From NCBI GenBank assembly GCA_011109175.1, contig RDEW01000012.1, positions 598,874 through 658,334 of the forward strand: a stretch of 59,461 nt of DNA, given 5' to 3'. The DNA is from Dicyema japonicum. Lineage: Eukaryota > Dicyemida > Rhombozoa > Dicyemidae. Made by a program: the position numbers and the translations under genes. Below are positions 10,971 through 22,593 of this stretch, piece after piece; the first letter of the stretch is position 1; each line of letters opens with the position of its first letter. The notes beneath the pieces were generated by a model, which saw only the letters and a list, made by a program, of their open reading frames with translations, was not told the DNA's origin and made no database searches.

Positions 10971-11330
10971 AATTAATTTATTAACCTCGGATTCACAAAG
11001 AAAGAAGTTACAGTAAACTACTGATTAAGTGTATCCATTTTCCACTGTTACAGAAACAGTATCCTTCAACGTCACACAAGTCCACCCAGAACCAGCATAA
11101 AATTTAAAATACATACATTCCTTGCAGTCGTGGAATCCCTTCCAGTGGAGTGGTGGAGAGCAAATGATTCTTTCATACCAGTCTGGCACTGTGCGCTACC
11201 TGAGACAAGTGGATCACATGACTCCAATGTAGTAGAAAAGGGAAGAAAAGGAACAGACAAAGCAAACAAAAATATTCAACAAATTAGTCACATAGCACCA
11301 CATGGCGCCACTCGGCGAAGCTATCATCTT
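10970..11330. repeat. Repeat E, copy 1
   Basis: Matches 18290-18525 and 50845-51168 over most of its length: ttaacctcggat at the left, a middle segment around ccagtggagtgg, and a right end accacatggcgccac. The minus strand of the middle segment keeps a faint coding pattern (VIHLSQVA) shared with repeat G at 30385-30720 and 59100-59461. Confidence 0.8.
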
Positions 11331-11935
11331 AGATGTGTTGAACCTTTATGTGAAAATTGTATTTTAGTAGTTTTTCCAAAATTAAGTTTCTAAAATAGTA
11401 ACCATTGAACGTATTCTCTCTTATGATTTGTGTGGTAATGCACTCAATCAGATATTTCTCTTTTTTGTCCTTTCTAAAGTAGATTTGTTAATTAGATATT
11501 AATTTTATCAAACAATCTTTAATAATATTTTGATAAATTTAATCAATTTTCATAATCAAGTAGAGTGCTTTCCTTAACTACCGCCATGGAAACCATCTAA
11601 AATTGTCATTTAGCCTCCTGATTATAGAAATCTTAATAGATGGAGCAAAGTCTTATAGCTCCAAAAATACACATTTTTGACTTTAGACCGCAAGACTTAA
11701 AACTAAGAGATTGTATTTAAGACATTCTGCTTATATGTAGCTAAAGTATGAGAAAGATTGATTCTAAGACATTATACTATGGAAATCAGTTGAAAAGAAT
11801 AAAATCTTGAATATAACGATTTAACTGTATATATAAATTGGAAACATGTCGATACATGGACATTATTAACAATAAATTGTCTCAAAAACTAATCAATACT
11901 CATTAAAATAAATTTATTATGCAGAAAATGAAATG
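11331..11935. other. Gene-free AT-rich stretch
   Basis: Downstream flank of MEX3. No recognisable coding sequence. The minus strand carries aataaattt near 11905, a possible polyadenylation signal for MEX3. Confidence 0.5.
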
Positions 11936-11952
11936 TTTATTTCCTTGTAAAA

Positions 11953-12910
11953 TTAATTAGGAAAAGAATTTTGGCCTTCCTCAGATTGAGTAAAGCGGCA
12001 CAATCTGGAGTGAATAATCGAGGGATTGCCATAGTAGAAAATGTTTGGACGAACTTCTCTTCGAGGTACATATGGACCGGAAGAAAACATTTGGTGATTA
12101 AAATTATTGGGAGCACTTTTAAATGCATCATTTTTATACATCAATGTAGAACTGCTATTTTCTCTAAAAGACGGCCCATGTTTCGACAACGATAAATTGT
12201 CAAGTAGATCATCAATATGACATGACTCCGAAGTTTGTCCATTGTTATTTAATTTGCATGAATGATCATGGTCATTCAAATTTACTCTCTCCGATTTTTT
12301 AATTGTCTCTTGTTGATTTATTTCATCAGTATTGTAAATAATTAGAGTCATTAAATCATCAAAAAAGTATTTCCAGTTTTAATTCTCACATGTGTTTTGA
12401 TTTGGTCAAATGCCAACGTGACGTCGTTTTCAGATCCAGTAATTTCAAATATGGGATCTTTATCTCTGCTGGGTGTGACAATATAAGTTTCAGTGTCACA
12501 TTGTATTTTTTTAATGGTTGTACCTCGTTGTCCAACTACCAAACCAACAAATTCATAAGGAACTCTGACATAGCCTATTACATGTCCATTAGTGCTGCTG
12601 TATTTATTGCCTCGGAGGGCGGTAAAGTGAGCTGCAGCTGACTCAATTTCATTTACAGCATCATCGACATCATCCTCTCTACCGGTTACTGTGAAGACTG
12701 GGTCGGATTCTCTAACTGGTGTTTTTATGTACGTATTTGTCTTTGCACGAATAGCCTTTATTTTGGAACCTAAATATTAGTAAAATTAAGGTTCAAACCT
12801 TGCCTTCCAACAATTTCAGCGACATGCTCGGAACTTGGCACTGAAATAGTCCTAGTAACATTATGGCCATATGGAGGCAGTTCGGCTAATCGAGGGTCAG
12901 GAGTCTGCAT
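11953..12910 (-). CDS. MEX3: MEX3-type RNA-binding protein with two KH domains
   Basis: Predicted translational regulator of mRNAs. KH1 begins [15 protein letters not shown] and includes [12 protein letters not shown]; the GxxG loop is GRQG. KH2 includes [16 protein letters not shown] (GxxG loop GQRG) and [12 protein letters not shown], both hallmarks of the MEX3 family. A 29-nt intron at 12770-12798 splits KH1 within the loop codon. After KH2 the frame stops, and the C-terminal part (12306-11953) is in another frame. A canonical 83-nt intron at 12307-12389 (GTGAGA donor) joins them and gives 281 aa. The first ATG in frame is at 12910; an additional 5' exon is possible because the frame stays open a little upstream. 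There is no RING finger, unlike vertebrate MEX3 but like nematode MEX-3. Confidence 0.88.
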
Positions 12911-12929
12911 AACAAAAACTGCCCGTTCA

Positions 12930-14690
12930 ACGGCATAAGTATATAAAAAGCAATATTGATCGGGGAAAGTAGACGTGGTACTGAGGGTACATCAACGCAA
13001 TAATCATTATTGATTTCTTATTATTTATTGGAAAATAAATTGAATGTCTATAGTTAATGTCTAATATATAGGTCATCAACAATAGTACTAAATTTAATGG
13101 ATATTCTCGCTGCGTCACATTTGAATGACTCAAGGCCATATCCAGTAATTATGAGTACAGATGCTCTTTTTAATGATCAAATCATTGTGTTTGACGCAAC
13201 GTGAAATTAAATTTTGCCTATAATTTAGAAAACATTCCACTTATCCAAAAAATTCAATTTTAGGTGGATTATTGATTTTAATTTTAATATTTGCAATTTT
13301 GTAATCAAATTTAATCCTCTAATTTGTATTAAAAGATTAACAGAAAATATCTGACAACTAAAGAACACTCTGCTTATGAAGAAACAGACAAATTCGTCCT
13401 AAGATTGCAGAAAAATCTAAAAATTTACCTCAGACTGCGTGAAAACGAAAGATTGTATTTTCCAAGGAATTTATTTGGGTGGGAATCCTGCTCAGTCTCT
13501 TTTAAGTTAGAAAAAATTGTTAGTGGAGTTTAAGAAGAACCTAATAAGACATCTACTCGGCAGTATTTAAGCCGTCAGAGTATATCACACTTCATAATGA
13601 AGGGTCGAATATTTTTGTGAATCGGAATATCATCACTCGATCTGAGTCAATTATCTTCTTCTTCAAGATAGAAATATGTTTTTTCGAGATGCTGACAAAA
13701 TCCTAACTTTATGTCTATGCGAAGAACAGTTGATTTTCTGGCACTAGGAATAAGTGGATACTGAACTCTGATTATACATGAAGATATGATGAAAATTTTC
13801 AATCTATACGTCTAAGCATATGCAGGAGGTTTGATTTAAAACGTCAAAGAAATTAAAGGCCATTCAATACAAACAATTGTATCTAATGAAATTTGAGTCG
13901 ATACCATTTTCCAGACTAAACTTAAAGTACAATGTAATAAACCAGATATATTGCTATTTAACTAAAAGATGAATGAAATCTAATTTATCAAACTGGGGAG
14001 TTACTTTTCTCGACAAGTTGAAATTTGTAGAAGTAGAGATATTTGATAGTGAACTAAAAATAATTCACAAGCAGTCATGATTTTATTGATTTTTCTACCC
14101 GTGATGACTTAATACCGTCATTTTTTTAAAAAAGTACATGAAAATGCTCAAAATACAATGCAGCTCATTTGCTCATAATCCAGATGGTGTTAACTTTCCG
14201 ACCAAAATCGAGTGCTTCCGGGTTGAATCTCGCTGTTGTACAATCGGTTGAAGTTTTCACGTATTTCGATCTTCTGGGTTGACTAGTAACGATTTAAAGA
14301 CATAATAAATTGTTAAGAAGTAAATCACTAATCAACATATTGAAGAAAATTTATTTGTTAGGTCCTCCATAATTTTGTACTTTAATCCATCTTGTCCTGA
14401 TTGATGTTTACATACAATCAAAGCTCTTATGGTACATCGAAACTGATAAGACTTTTTATAGTATACAAATCGTTCTGAAATAGATTGGATACTGTGTCAT
14501 TTGCAAATGCACGTGGATTAGAATTTTTGTCATAATCGTGTAACTTACTAACTTTAGGCAATTATAATGTTACATCTCTGTATATCATTATTTTGACTGC
14601 AATGGGGATTCATATGAGGTAATAGAGAATAAAATCAAATTAATCGTATTTAACGTCAAAAATTAATAGACCACCATTCTGAAAGGTCGT
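12930..14690. other. Gene-free AT-rich stretch
   Basis: Long region upstream of MEX3. Only short chance frames on either strand; no family motif recognised. Confidence 0.5.
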
Positions 14691-15140
14691 AGAATGTGGA
14701 GAATGTCAAACGGTTCTTATCCAGAACTTGTACTAAGAGCCACCACAACAGGTGAACCGCATGACGCCAAGCCAATTAAAACGCTATTACCCCATTCTCT
14801 CATGTGGACTGCATATCCGGATTGTATAGTAAGTTAATCGTTCGAATAATTGAATATGCCTATCCCATCTGGAGACAGACGGAGAACTAAACGTTTTCAT
14901 CCTACACTATTACAACCCACTTATAGCTCTCCTTTCATAAGAGTCCATGGGGAACCATGGTCGCGGATTCCTGTGTTTTTGTATAGAACCAGGAAGCCTA
15001 TTAAGGGATGCGATTGCTCGAACAGAGGAATATATCCTACCTAATGAAATATATCCCGATCGAGTTCCTTTTTAGGTATTTGCGGAAACTAGACCGTTGA
15101 CAGTTGGGATATTGGAAGATCACGTAAGGAGGATCCAAGA
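14690..15140. repeat. Unclassified dispersed repeat H, copy 1
   Basis: The stretch around 15050-15120 matches 25095-25180: both read tatcccgatcgagtt and encode a YPDRVxF-like peptide on the plus strand. It looks like the 3' part of an old transposable element. The identity of the element is unknown. Confidence 0.5.
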
Positions 15141-15760
15141 ATTAATATAGACTCGGATCACTTAATTAGTGTTTTTTAATTTCATGATGATCTTCGAGTT
15201 CTCAGATGAATAAGCTTAAAAAGGTTTGTCCAGATATTTTAAAGTCTGGCATATGCCACTACAATAACGCATTACGTTGGTAAGTGGTAAATAAGGTCTG
15301 TCAGGGCCGCTGTATTAATTTTTTATTTTATTTTGTATTAATAATAAAGATAATAAAGATCAATAACCATGTTAAACAGAATCAGATGCTCATTGCGAAA
15401 AGGAAAAATGATAGAAGAGAAAGGAACCGGATAATTGAGCACATTTCCTTGCAAATCATCAGGGGATCAATTATGAGAACAGCCAGTGATTGATAACTGT
15501 TAATTTTTGTCTTTAATTGGGTTAATAAATTTAAAAATGGGTCAAGTACTGTAACGTTTATTTTAGTGTGACCGTAATGGAATTTTAGGATGGATTTGGT
15601 CGGCACAAACAGACGTTCTTCCTTGGGTTCCTTTCTTGGATTAATTAGTTGTGAAAAAACACCACCAGCCCCACTAGATCTAAGCAAGACGAAAATTGAG
15701 AAGCACCACAGGTGATATACGACCTGATATTTCATGATTCCTAGGAAGCAGCAGTTCTAG
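15140..15760. other. No recognised gene
   Basis: Open frames on both strands at 15284-15493 and 15382-15735 overlap each other in antisense, have no recognisable motif and are AT-driven. I do not call them genes. Confidence 0.4.
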
Positions 15761-17935
15761 TTCGGACGGCCTACGTCCGAGCCATATTAAGGACCTTACT
15801 TCTGTCACGACCCTGATATGGGGAACTCCCTGATCAATTCAATGAAAGCTCTTACTGACCATACTTTTCGAGCAGAGATTTCTGACTATCCCCGAGAACT
15901 CCTGTTTGCATCAAAATTAATTACCTTCAGAAAGCCTTGTGGTGGGTCGCTATAGACAATATACTCAGACGTCTGTCGTCGAAGATTGCTGCCAAAGCAG
16001 CTTACAAAACTCAAGAGCAAAAAAATTACTGGAAAAATATACAGATAAAGAAATTGCCCCAGAGCACTCGAGTCTATCATAGAGGCAACTGGAGGCAATT
16101 TCAGAAAAGGAAAGGAAAAGACCCCCGTCCGTATAGAAAATGCGTGGGATCACGGTCGGAGCATCGAGAAAAAATGGCCCGATTATTGAGAGATCAATCA
16201 CCGAATATTAGTTATTGGTTAAGACGGTGTTTCTTTGGCTTAAATAATAATAATAATAAAGTCCCGAATTGAGCCCTATTCAATGGGATTCCTCATAGAT
16301 GTGAAGCGGCAATTCATTCAATCCGAAATTTCATTACCAGTCTCTCTGACACTCAGAATAATAGTTAAACTGGACATCCGAAATACTTTCAATAGCATTC
16401 GCAGAGATCGAATCATAGAGACAAGTGTTTCCAAGATCCCGGAGATTAGAAATGGTAAAACTTTCATATGGTTTCTCATGCACGCTGATTTTCTGACAAC
16501 AAACCCTAGAATCCGAGACTGAAGTCCAACAGGGTGATCCCCTACTCTTCGTCTTGGGCATGAATTCACAGTTTTAGCGATCAGAGATCCAATTCTACAG
16601 TTTCGATTCTACAGTTTTAGGTACCTGGATGACGCGGCTATTAAAGAAACTGGGAAATTGCGGTGGCAGAGGTCAAGTCTCCCATCTCTGCTCTTGTATC
16701 ACTTGGACTTGAGTCGAATTCGTCAAAATGAGAAGTCATTATCGTCGCTTGTGAAGAGGACGACTTCAACCAAGCACTGGCTATGATTTCAACTTACTTC
16801 TCAGTCACCGAAATCGAAAATGAAATTTTCCTCTGCTCTCTTCTATATGAAAAAATATAAGTCTCCTGCAAAAGAAATATATGCACCTGTTCGACTATTC
16901 TAGTTTAACTTAAATCTTGATTTTCACATGACGCTATTTTTCCTCAGGAATTTCCATTTCACGCCTCGTTTCCTTTTTTCTACAGACAGCCCCTTATTTC
17001 ACGGACATGGACTTTCTAAGACCTATCGATGAGAGGCTATAGACATCCGTAAAAGAAACATTTAATATTTCATTTGATCTTCTACTTGTTTTGTGCTCCA
17101 AATTTTACGCTACATTAAAGGATCTTACTGTGAACTAGTTGATGCGCGACTTAGAAGTTTGGACGCGTACAAAGTGTGGGATTACCGAAGAATGCTCATA
17201 AACAACGAGACTGGGATAAACTTTCATGCTCAAAGCTATATGAGATAAAACATGATCTTTACAAACATCGTCTGGCATGCTTAGCTTCTGCCTCGACTAA
17301 CGAATGTGATCCATGGCTCATAGATTTCCCATGCACTCACTTGGGGCACTATTTGAATTGAGGTTTGCGTCCGCCTTGGAGTGGATGTTTACATGACCCA
17401 TCGCTGTAGATGTGGAAGAATGGTCAACGCTAAAAGTTTTCACGCTCTCTCTTGCCAGAGAAGTGCTGGAAGAAATCCAAGACACAGAACAATCAACGGA
17501 GTTATTGCGTTAGGATTGGAAGCGACTAGATTTCTTGTCCAGTCGGTCTCAGCCAAAAAGGCTTGACGGGAGAACTTTTTTCTCATGGGAAAGTTGTAAA
17601 TACCTCACCTGGTACGTCACCTGTGTGGATAGCCTCTCTCCCTCTAACCTTGATATGACAGCAATCATCCGAGCTCAGCTTCAGAAAAGGCTGAGACCCT
17701 AAAGAAGTGGAAATACGAATGTCTGTGAACAGTTCATTTTTGAACCAGTGGCCGTGGTAACATCAGAACTCATAGGAAGCAGACCACTGACCCTGGTAAC
17801 CAAATCGGATCGCTTAAGCAAAAGGGGCAAAAGAGAAAGGAGCTGACTCATTGAGCCAATATCCATCAGGAAAAATGCATTCTCAATTCTGAGAGCAGCC
17901 AGTAGTTGTTAACCGTTTTTTATTAATAAAATTTC
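15760..17935 (+). mobile_element. LINE-C copy, heavily decayed
   Basis: Pieces in order: an N-terminal stretch (FRAEISDYPREL near 15870), RT core VKLDIRNTFNSIRRDR (about 16364-16410), a YLDD active-site box near 16621, and the C-terminal Cys/His region (MTHRCRCG near 17395, SCQRSAGRNPRH near 17450). Many stops and shifts. A foreign fragment related to repeat G (CVGSRSEHREKM, 16140-16180) ending in a TAA run at 16241-16260 sits between the first two pieces. The order matches LINE-C fragments elsewhere in the window. Confidence 0.75.
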
Positions 17936-18160
17936 CTATTTGAAAAAATTAAAAAAAATTAACAAAGTTTATTTTAATAGGTCTGTGATTATAAAAAGCG
18001 TGGACTTTGATCGCATAGTGAAAGCAAATATTTTAAAGAAATTAATAGATTTGTGGAATTAAATCATTTAAAGGGATTAATTTAAGATAAAAATGTTAAA
18101 CAAATAGTTAGTCTAAAAGTTGAAGTAATTTCACACCTTTAATGCACAAAATATCTAGAT

Positions 18161-19218
18161 CAGGCATGTCAAACTCAAATAGCTCCAGTAAAAAAATACT
18201 GTAGTTCAAATTTTTCTTAAAATACCCGTTATTCTTCTTCAAGTTTCCTTTTCTTCTTAGCATGAAGATACTATTTTTAATTTAAATTCATTTACCTCTG
18301 ATACACCGAGAATGAATTTAAAAGTAAACAACTAGTAAACCCCTCCAGTGGAGTGGGGAAGAGAAAATGATCCTTTTTCGTGTCAGCCTGGCACTGAGTG
18401 CCACCTGAGACAGGTGAATCACATGACGCCACTCTAATAGGAAGAGAAAGAGGAGGAATAGACAAACAAACAGAAAACTTAACCAATTAACCACGTAACA
18501 CCACATGTCGCCACGCGGCGGTTAAATAATAATAATGCACATTTGCAACAACAAGAGTGTAATACACATTCGTATCAATTGACGTCGCTTATGCCGCACC
18601 CCGGATAATCTTTGTCGTCAGACGCCTCCACGCTCCTCTTGAGATTGCGTTTTTTGGAGGTCGTCTTTCTGGTTGAGGTGGTGACGTCTCTTTTTTGCAC
18701 TATGTCTAATAAACACCCTGGAGAACTCGTGCTACGCGGCGGTTTAGTCAAAAATTAAATAGTAAATATTTAAACGATTTAGTTATAAATTAAATAGTCC
18801 ATTCTAAATGGGGTCAGTTTGGCAGTGTTTTATAAAGACAATATAATAACCACGATTTCACAAGATACAATTTATTATTGTTTTAAAATTTGTTAAACTT
18901 AACGCCAATAAATAAAACAATTTAGTATCATGTTATGGACGTATGGCGCATACTACCAAAACACGTGGAAGTACTCTCCTTGTAAGACAGTATTGTTGTT
19001 CTGGGAACATTCGTTTTATAAGGGCAGCGTAAAGTTTAAGCATATGAATGTCTGTCTTCTGATCGTGAGAACGCCATAACCGTGGCATTTCAATTTGACT
19101 CCATTGACAGAAATCCTCTTTTTTCTCAGGTAGTCTCATTTTAATGACGAGAGGATAAGCGCCGATGTCGTCGACTATACAACAATCCTTTATGCGGGCC
19201 GCGTGTTTGACATGCCTG
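18161..19218. mobile_element. hAT-type DNA transposon, non-autonomous
   Basis: The left end at 18161 begins CAGGCATGTCAAAC and the right end at 19218 is its inverse. Both are flanked by the same seven bases TCTAGAT, inside 8-bp sequences at 18153-18160 and 19219-19226 that differ at one position; 8-bp duplications are the hAT signature. The inner right end also shows cgcggcccgc, common in hAT termini. Repeat E (copy 2) is inside at 18290-18525. The minus frame 19139-18933 is open for 69 codons but shows no transposase motif I can recognise. Confidence 0.75.
18290..18525. repeat. Repeat E, copy 2
   Basis: Shares the cctccagtggagtgggga segment, the cacatgacgccactc segment and the right end with copies at 10970-11330 and 50845-51168. 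A short internal part is deleted relative to copy 3. It is nested in the hAT element. Confidence 0.85.
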
Positions 19219-19395
19219 GTCTAGATCACTTTCTAACAGATGAAAGACTTTGTCTACTATCTTGAAATGATGGATTCGTGAAACGTCAGAATCCTAGATT
19301 ATCCGTCTTAAGTCGCAAGTATGATATGATAGTTAATATGATTTTGCGTGTGTTGCTAAAAATAATGAAATATAAGATCCAAATGATGCAAATTT

Positions 19396-20663
19396 ATGAT
19401 AGATAATACACCATACTATAAAATGTATTTTATTTGCGATATCTAATTATGGAGAACAAAAATACCAATAACAATGAATTACGCACAGTAATGATAGACA
19501 TAACGCAATCAAATTACCAATTCGATATGTTAATGTAAGTCGTATTGGAAATGGAGCCTTTGGGACTGTTTAGTAATAATATATAATAATTTAATAGTAT
19601 GGCGTTTGATAAAACCGAAGAAAAATACATTGCATTAAAAAAACTCAAATCTCCTTTTTCAACAACTATACATGCCAAGCGTGCGTGCCGTGAAATTATG
19701 ATAATGAAACATATGAAGCACGAGAATGTAATTGAATTAAAAGACTTGTTCACAACCAACATGTGCTATGATACATTCGAAGATATGTAAGTTATTTTAA
19801 CCAATTCGCTAGATATTTGGTGATGCCTTTAATGGATAGTGATTTGAGAATAACTATGAAGCTTCAAATTCTCGACATGGATCAAATTTGCCTCATATTA
19901 TACCAAATATTGTGTGGAATTCAAGTTTTATTAATTTATAATAAATAGTACATTCATTCTGCAGGAATAATTCACAGAGTATGTTAAGATCTAATTTTTT
20001 TCAGGATTTGAAACCAGAGAACATTGGAATAAATGAAAACTGTGATATCAAGATTATGGACTTTGGATTAGCAAGAAGGGTAAACAAGTTCCATCAAACA
20101 GAATATGTCGTCACCAGATGGTATCGTGCTCCTGAGATCATTTTTAAATGGAAACAATGGAATGAGACAGGTATATTGTTTATTAAAGCTATAGTTGACA
20201 TGTGGTCCATTGGTTGTATTTTTGCAGAAATGATAAAAGGTCATCCGATCTTTCCTGGAAAAAACCGTAACTTTTTATAATGTTTGAGATGTAAATCAAT
20301 TTCAAAAAATAGTGGAATTCATCGGAACTCCATCAATTGAATTTATAAATAAATTAAATTCGAATGATAGAAAATTTATATTATCCCAAAGGCATCACAA
20401 AAAAGTTGACTTTGCAAAATATTTTTTTCAGGCAACTGAAGAAGGTATAATTTTAAAGAGATTTCTTAGCTGTTGATCTCTTAGAGCAGATGTTAGAGTT
20501 TGACGTTGATATTCGTATTACTCCGAGTTGTGCTCTGAAACACTCATTCTTTTTACAGTATAAAGGATCATCTGAAAATATCTCTTCTCAGAAACTTAAG
20601 GTAGATTTTGACTTGGATAATACAAAATCAATTGAATGCTACAAAAGTATTCGTTTTATTTGA
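19396..20663 (+). CDS. Stress-type MAP kinase (p38/JNK group) with a TEY activation motif
   Basis: Predicted proline-directed Ser/Thr kinase at the end of a MAPK cascade. Nine exons: 19396-19424, 19489-19572, 19598-19786, 19813-19924, 19949-19978, 20005-20170, 20195-20266, 20289-20444, 20470-20663. Introns are 64, 25, 26, 24, 26, 24, 22 and 25 nt, and the model is 343 aa. Motifs: glycine loop [14 protein letters not shown]-type [16 protein letters not shown] and KHMKHENVI (as in p38), HRDLKPEN split between R and D by an intron, DFGLA, then [13 protein letters not shown] and [10 protein letters not shown]. The N-terminal YYK...[12 protein letters not shown] fits the family start, which is why 19396 is preferred over an ATG at 19449 that leads into a stop. 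The body is p38/JNK-like but the activation dipeptide context is T-E-Y, as in ERKs. Confidence 0.93.
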
Positions 20664-20769
20664 TATTAAGAAAAAATATATTCTATAATTCAAAATAAAC
20701 CTAAAAATGACTTATAAAATAAACATAACGATTTGTTAATAAAATAATTTTAAAATATAAGAGGGTGGA

Positions 20770-21090
20770 CGATATCGTTTCCCTTTCGTAATCGAATTCG
20801 TGTATAAATGTGATGAAAAACGGCCAAATGGAATTACCATCTTTCCTTTAGTGGCTGGGAAGCCCCTAGTCTGAAATGTCAGAATTTTCCTATAAGTACT
20901 ACTAATGCTTATTCACCCGCAGGGAAAATTGAAGCATTAAAATGCCGGAAGCATACTGACCTCCATTGGGATAGAACGTATGTTCCTCTCGCAATGGAAA
21001 CCTTCTGAATCCTCATATATTCGTCATAAACTTTCCTAAAAACCTGGAAATCTATCTCAGCCTGTTCATGGGATCTCAACCACGAATGTC
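20770..21090 (+). mobile_element. LINE-C C-terminal remnant
   Basis: The plus strand keeps a KRPNGITIFPL...GKPLV pattern (about 20820-20870) equal to the KRPDG/LVWD block of LINE-C, then PLG and MET-like pieces near 20965-21005. It is interrupted by stops. Weakly preserved. Confidence 0.6.
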
Positions 21091-21099
21091 AGCAAAGTA

Positions 21100-22345
21100 A
21101 ATTATAAATTATCTTATTTCCAAGTCAGTTTCCTGGTTCCCAAATGGGTTTAAAAGAAAAACACCACAAGGCTTTTAGTTGGATTAAGCAGATTTTCTCT
21201 ACTCGAAGATGGAAGAGCAAACCTCTTAACAAAACAAGCGTATTTTATCATCAGAGCAATGATCTAGTGGTACAGTTTGCCTATGTAGGCTGCTGAGAAG
21301 GATCTTATTTACAATTTTTAACACATTTTACTTCCTAATTCTCTTATTCAAGATTACGTTAGTGTAATGTTTGAAAGTTATTGGCGTAAGCAACACCGAG
21401 GATATTCTGACATCTTGGAGCAGGGTTATGGAGATTACCAATGAATATTTGAGGTCGTCTCTTAACTTTCTATATAAAGTGAATAGTTTAGATCGTGAAT
21501 AAAAGATGATAGTTTATTTGCACATACCAGCCATAAACTCTATTATGGTATGACTGAACCTCCGTGGTATCAGTAGAAGGAGATCTATCCCGATTTACGA
21601 TGATTAGATCGTCTGCATAAGATCAACACATTTGAATAATCAATTTTTGAATATCATGCAGAAATATGTTGAACAGTATGGACGACAGTAGGCAGCCTTA
21701 TGGAACTGTATTTGGTAGATGAATATAAATCTTTTAACCTGTCCCAAACCCAAAATCACAGATGGACAAGAAAGACACGTGTGACTAGTAATGAAGTAAT
21801 AAGTTGTCTACATTAATTAGAGTGAGGAAGGTGTTATGGGGCGTGATTTCTGCTCTCCAATATTTTAGATGTAAAGCGCGACCAACCAAGCTACTCCATT
21901 TGTGCATATGGTTTGCCAGAATTCTTTCAATTGAAGGCTCGTAGAAAAGAAACCGAATCTTTGTCTTGCATTCGGGTTCTTTTTAAAGATTTTTTGATGA
22001 TGACCAGGATGTGCGAGATTGAAACTCTTGTAAGATAATAAGAAGATAAAGAGCTTATTTGATTTAAAAATCGTTAATTTCTTTGTTGTTGTGTCGATGG
22101 AAAACTTCCAAATCAAATAATTTGTCGTCCTCACACAGGGTGGAACATGGTAGTTCGCTTTCGAATAAATTTTGAATCTAACAGAAATCTTCTGAGCTTT
22201 ATCACAATCGTATTATGATCGCTTGAGAAACCATATAGGACATTCCATGAAAAATACTCGCCAAAAGATGAAACATATAACGATATATCTGGGAAAGTGG
22301 GACTATTACTCATTTTAATGAATTTTAATTCATTCATAATCAAAT
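21100..22345 (-). mobile_element. LINE-D copy, decayed
   Basis: Read on the minus strand: the end of an AP-type endonuclease (SSDHNTIVIKL, near 22215) with the DHxxI block, then a degenerate middle. Next comes an RT piece GCLLSSILFNIFLHDIQ (near 21695-21645) and the box YADDLIIV (near 21620). Stops and shifts are abundant. The same family is at 29470-30290. Confidence 0.7.
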
Positions 22346-22593
22346 TACTCATAAGAATTTTTATGAATAATTAATGGTACATAAAATTGCTAAACAAGCA
22401 TAAAGAACTTTTCATTCTAGCCTTCATCAAAGATAGATTTTCTCATTTCAGTCAAAAAAGTTAGAATCCACTGAAAATTTCAAATTAAATTTTAATATAC
22501 ACAAGCCTTCGCCCTAAATTTCCTAACTAAAAGACTTGAAAGAGATGAAATAATATCATGAATCTAAAAAAGAAGATATAAAAAATTACATAA

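Noticed and set aside
15284-15735. Overlapping open frames on both strands as a gene
   Set aside because: Antisense overlap, no motif, composition of random AT-rich sequence.
19449-19488. MAPK start codon at 19449
   Set aside because: That frame stops before the glycine loop; using ATG 19396 with a 64-nt intron gives the family-like N-terminus.
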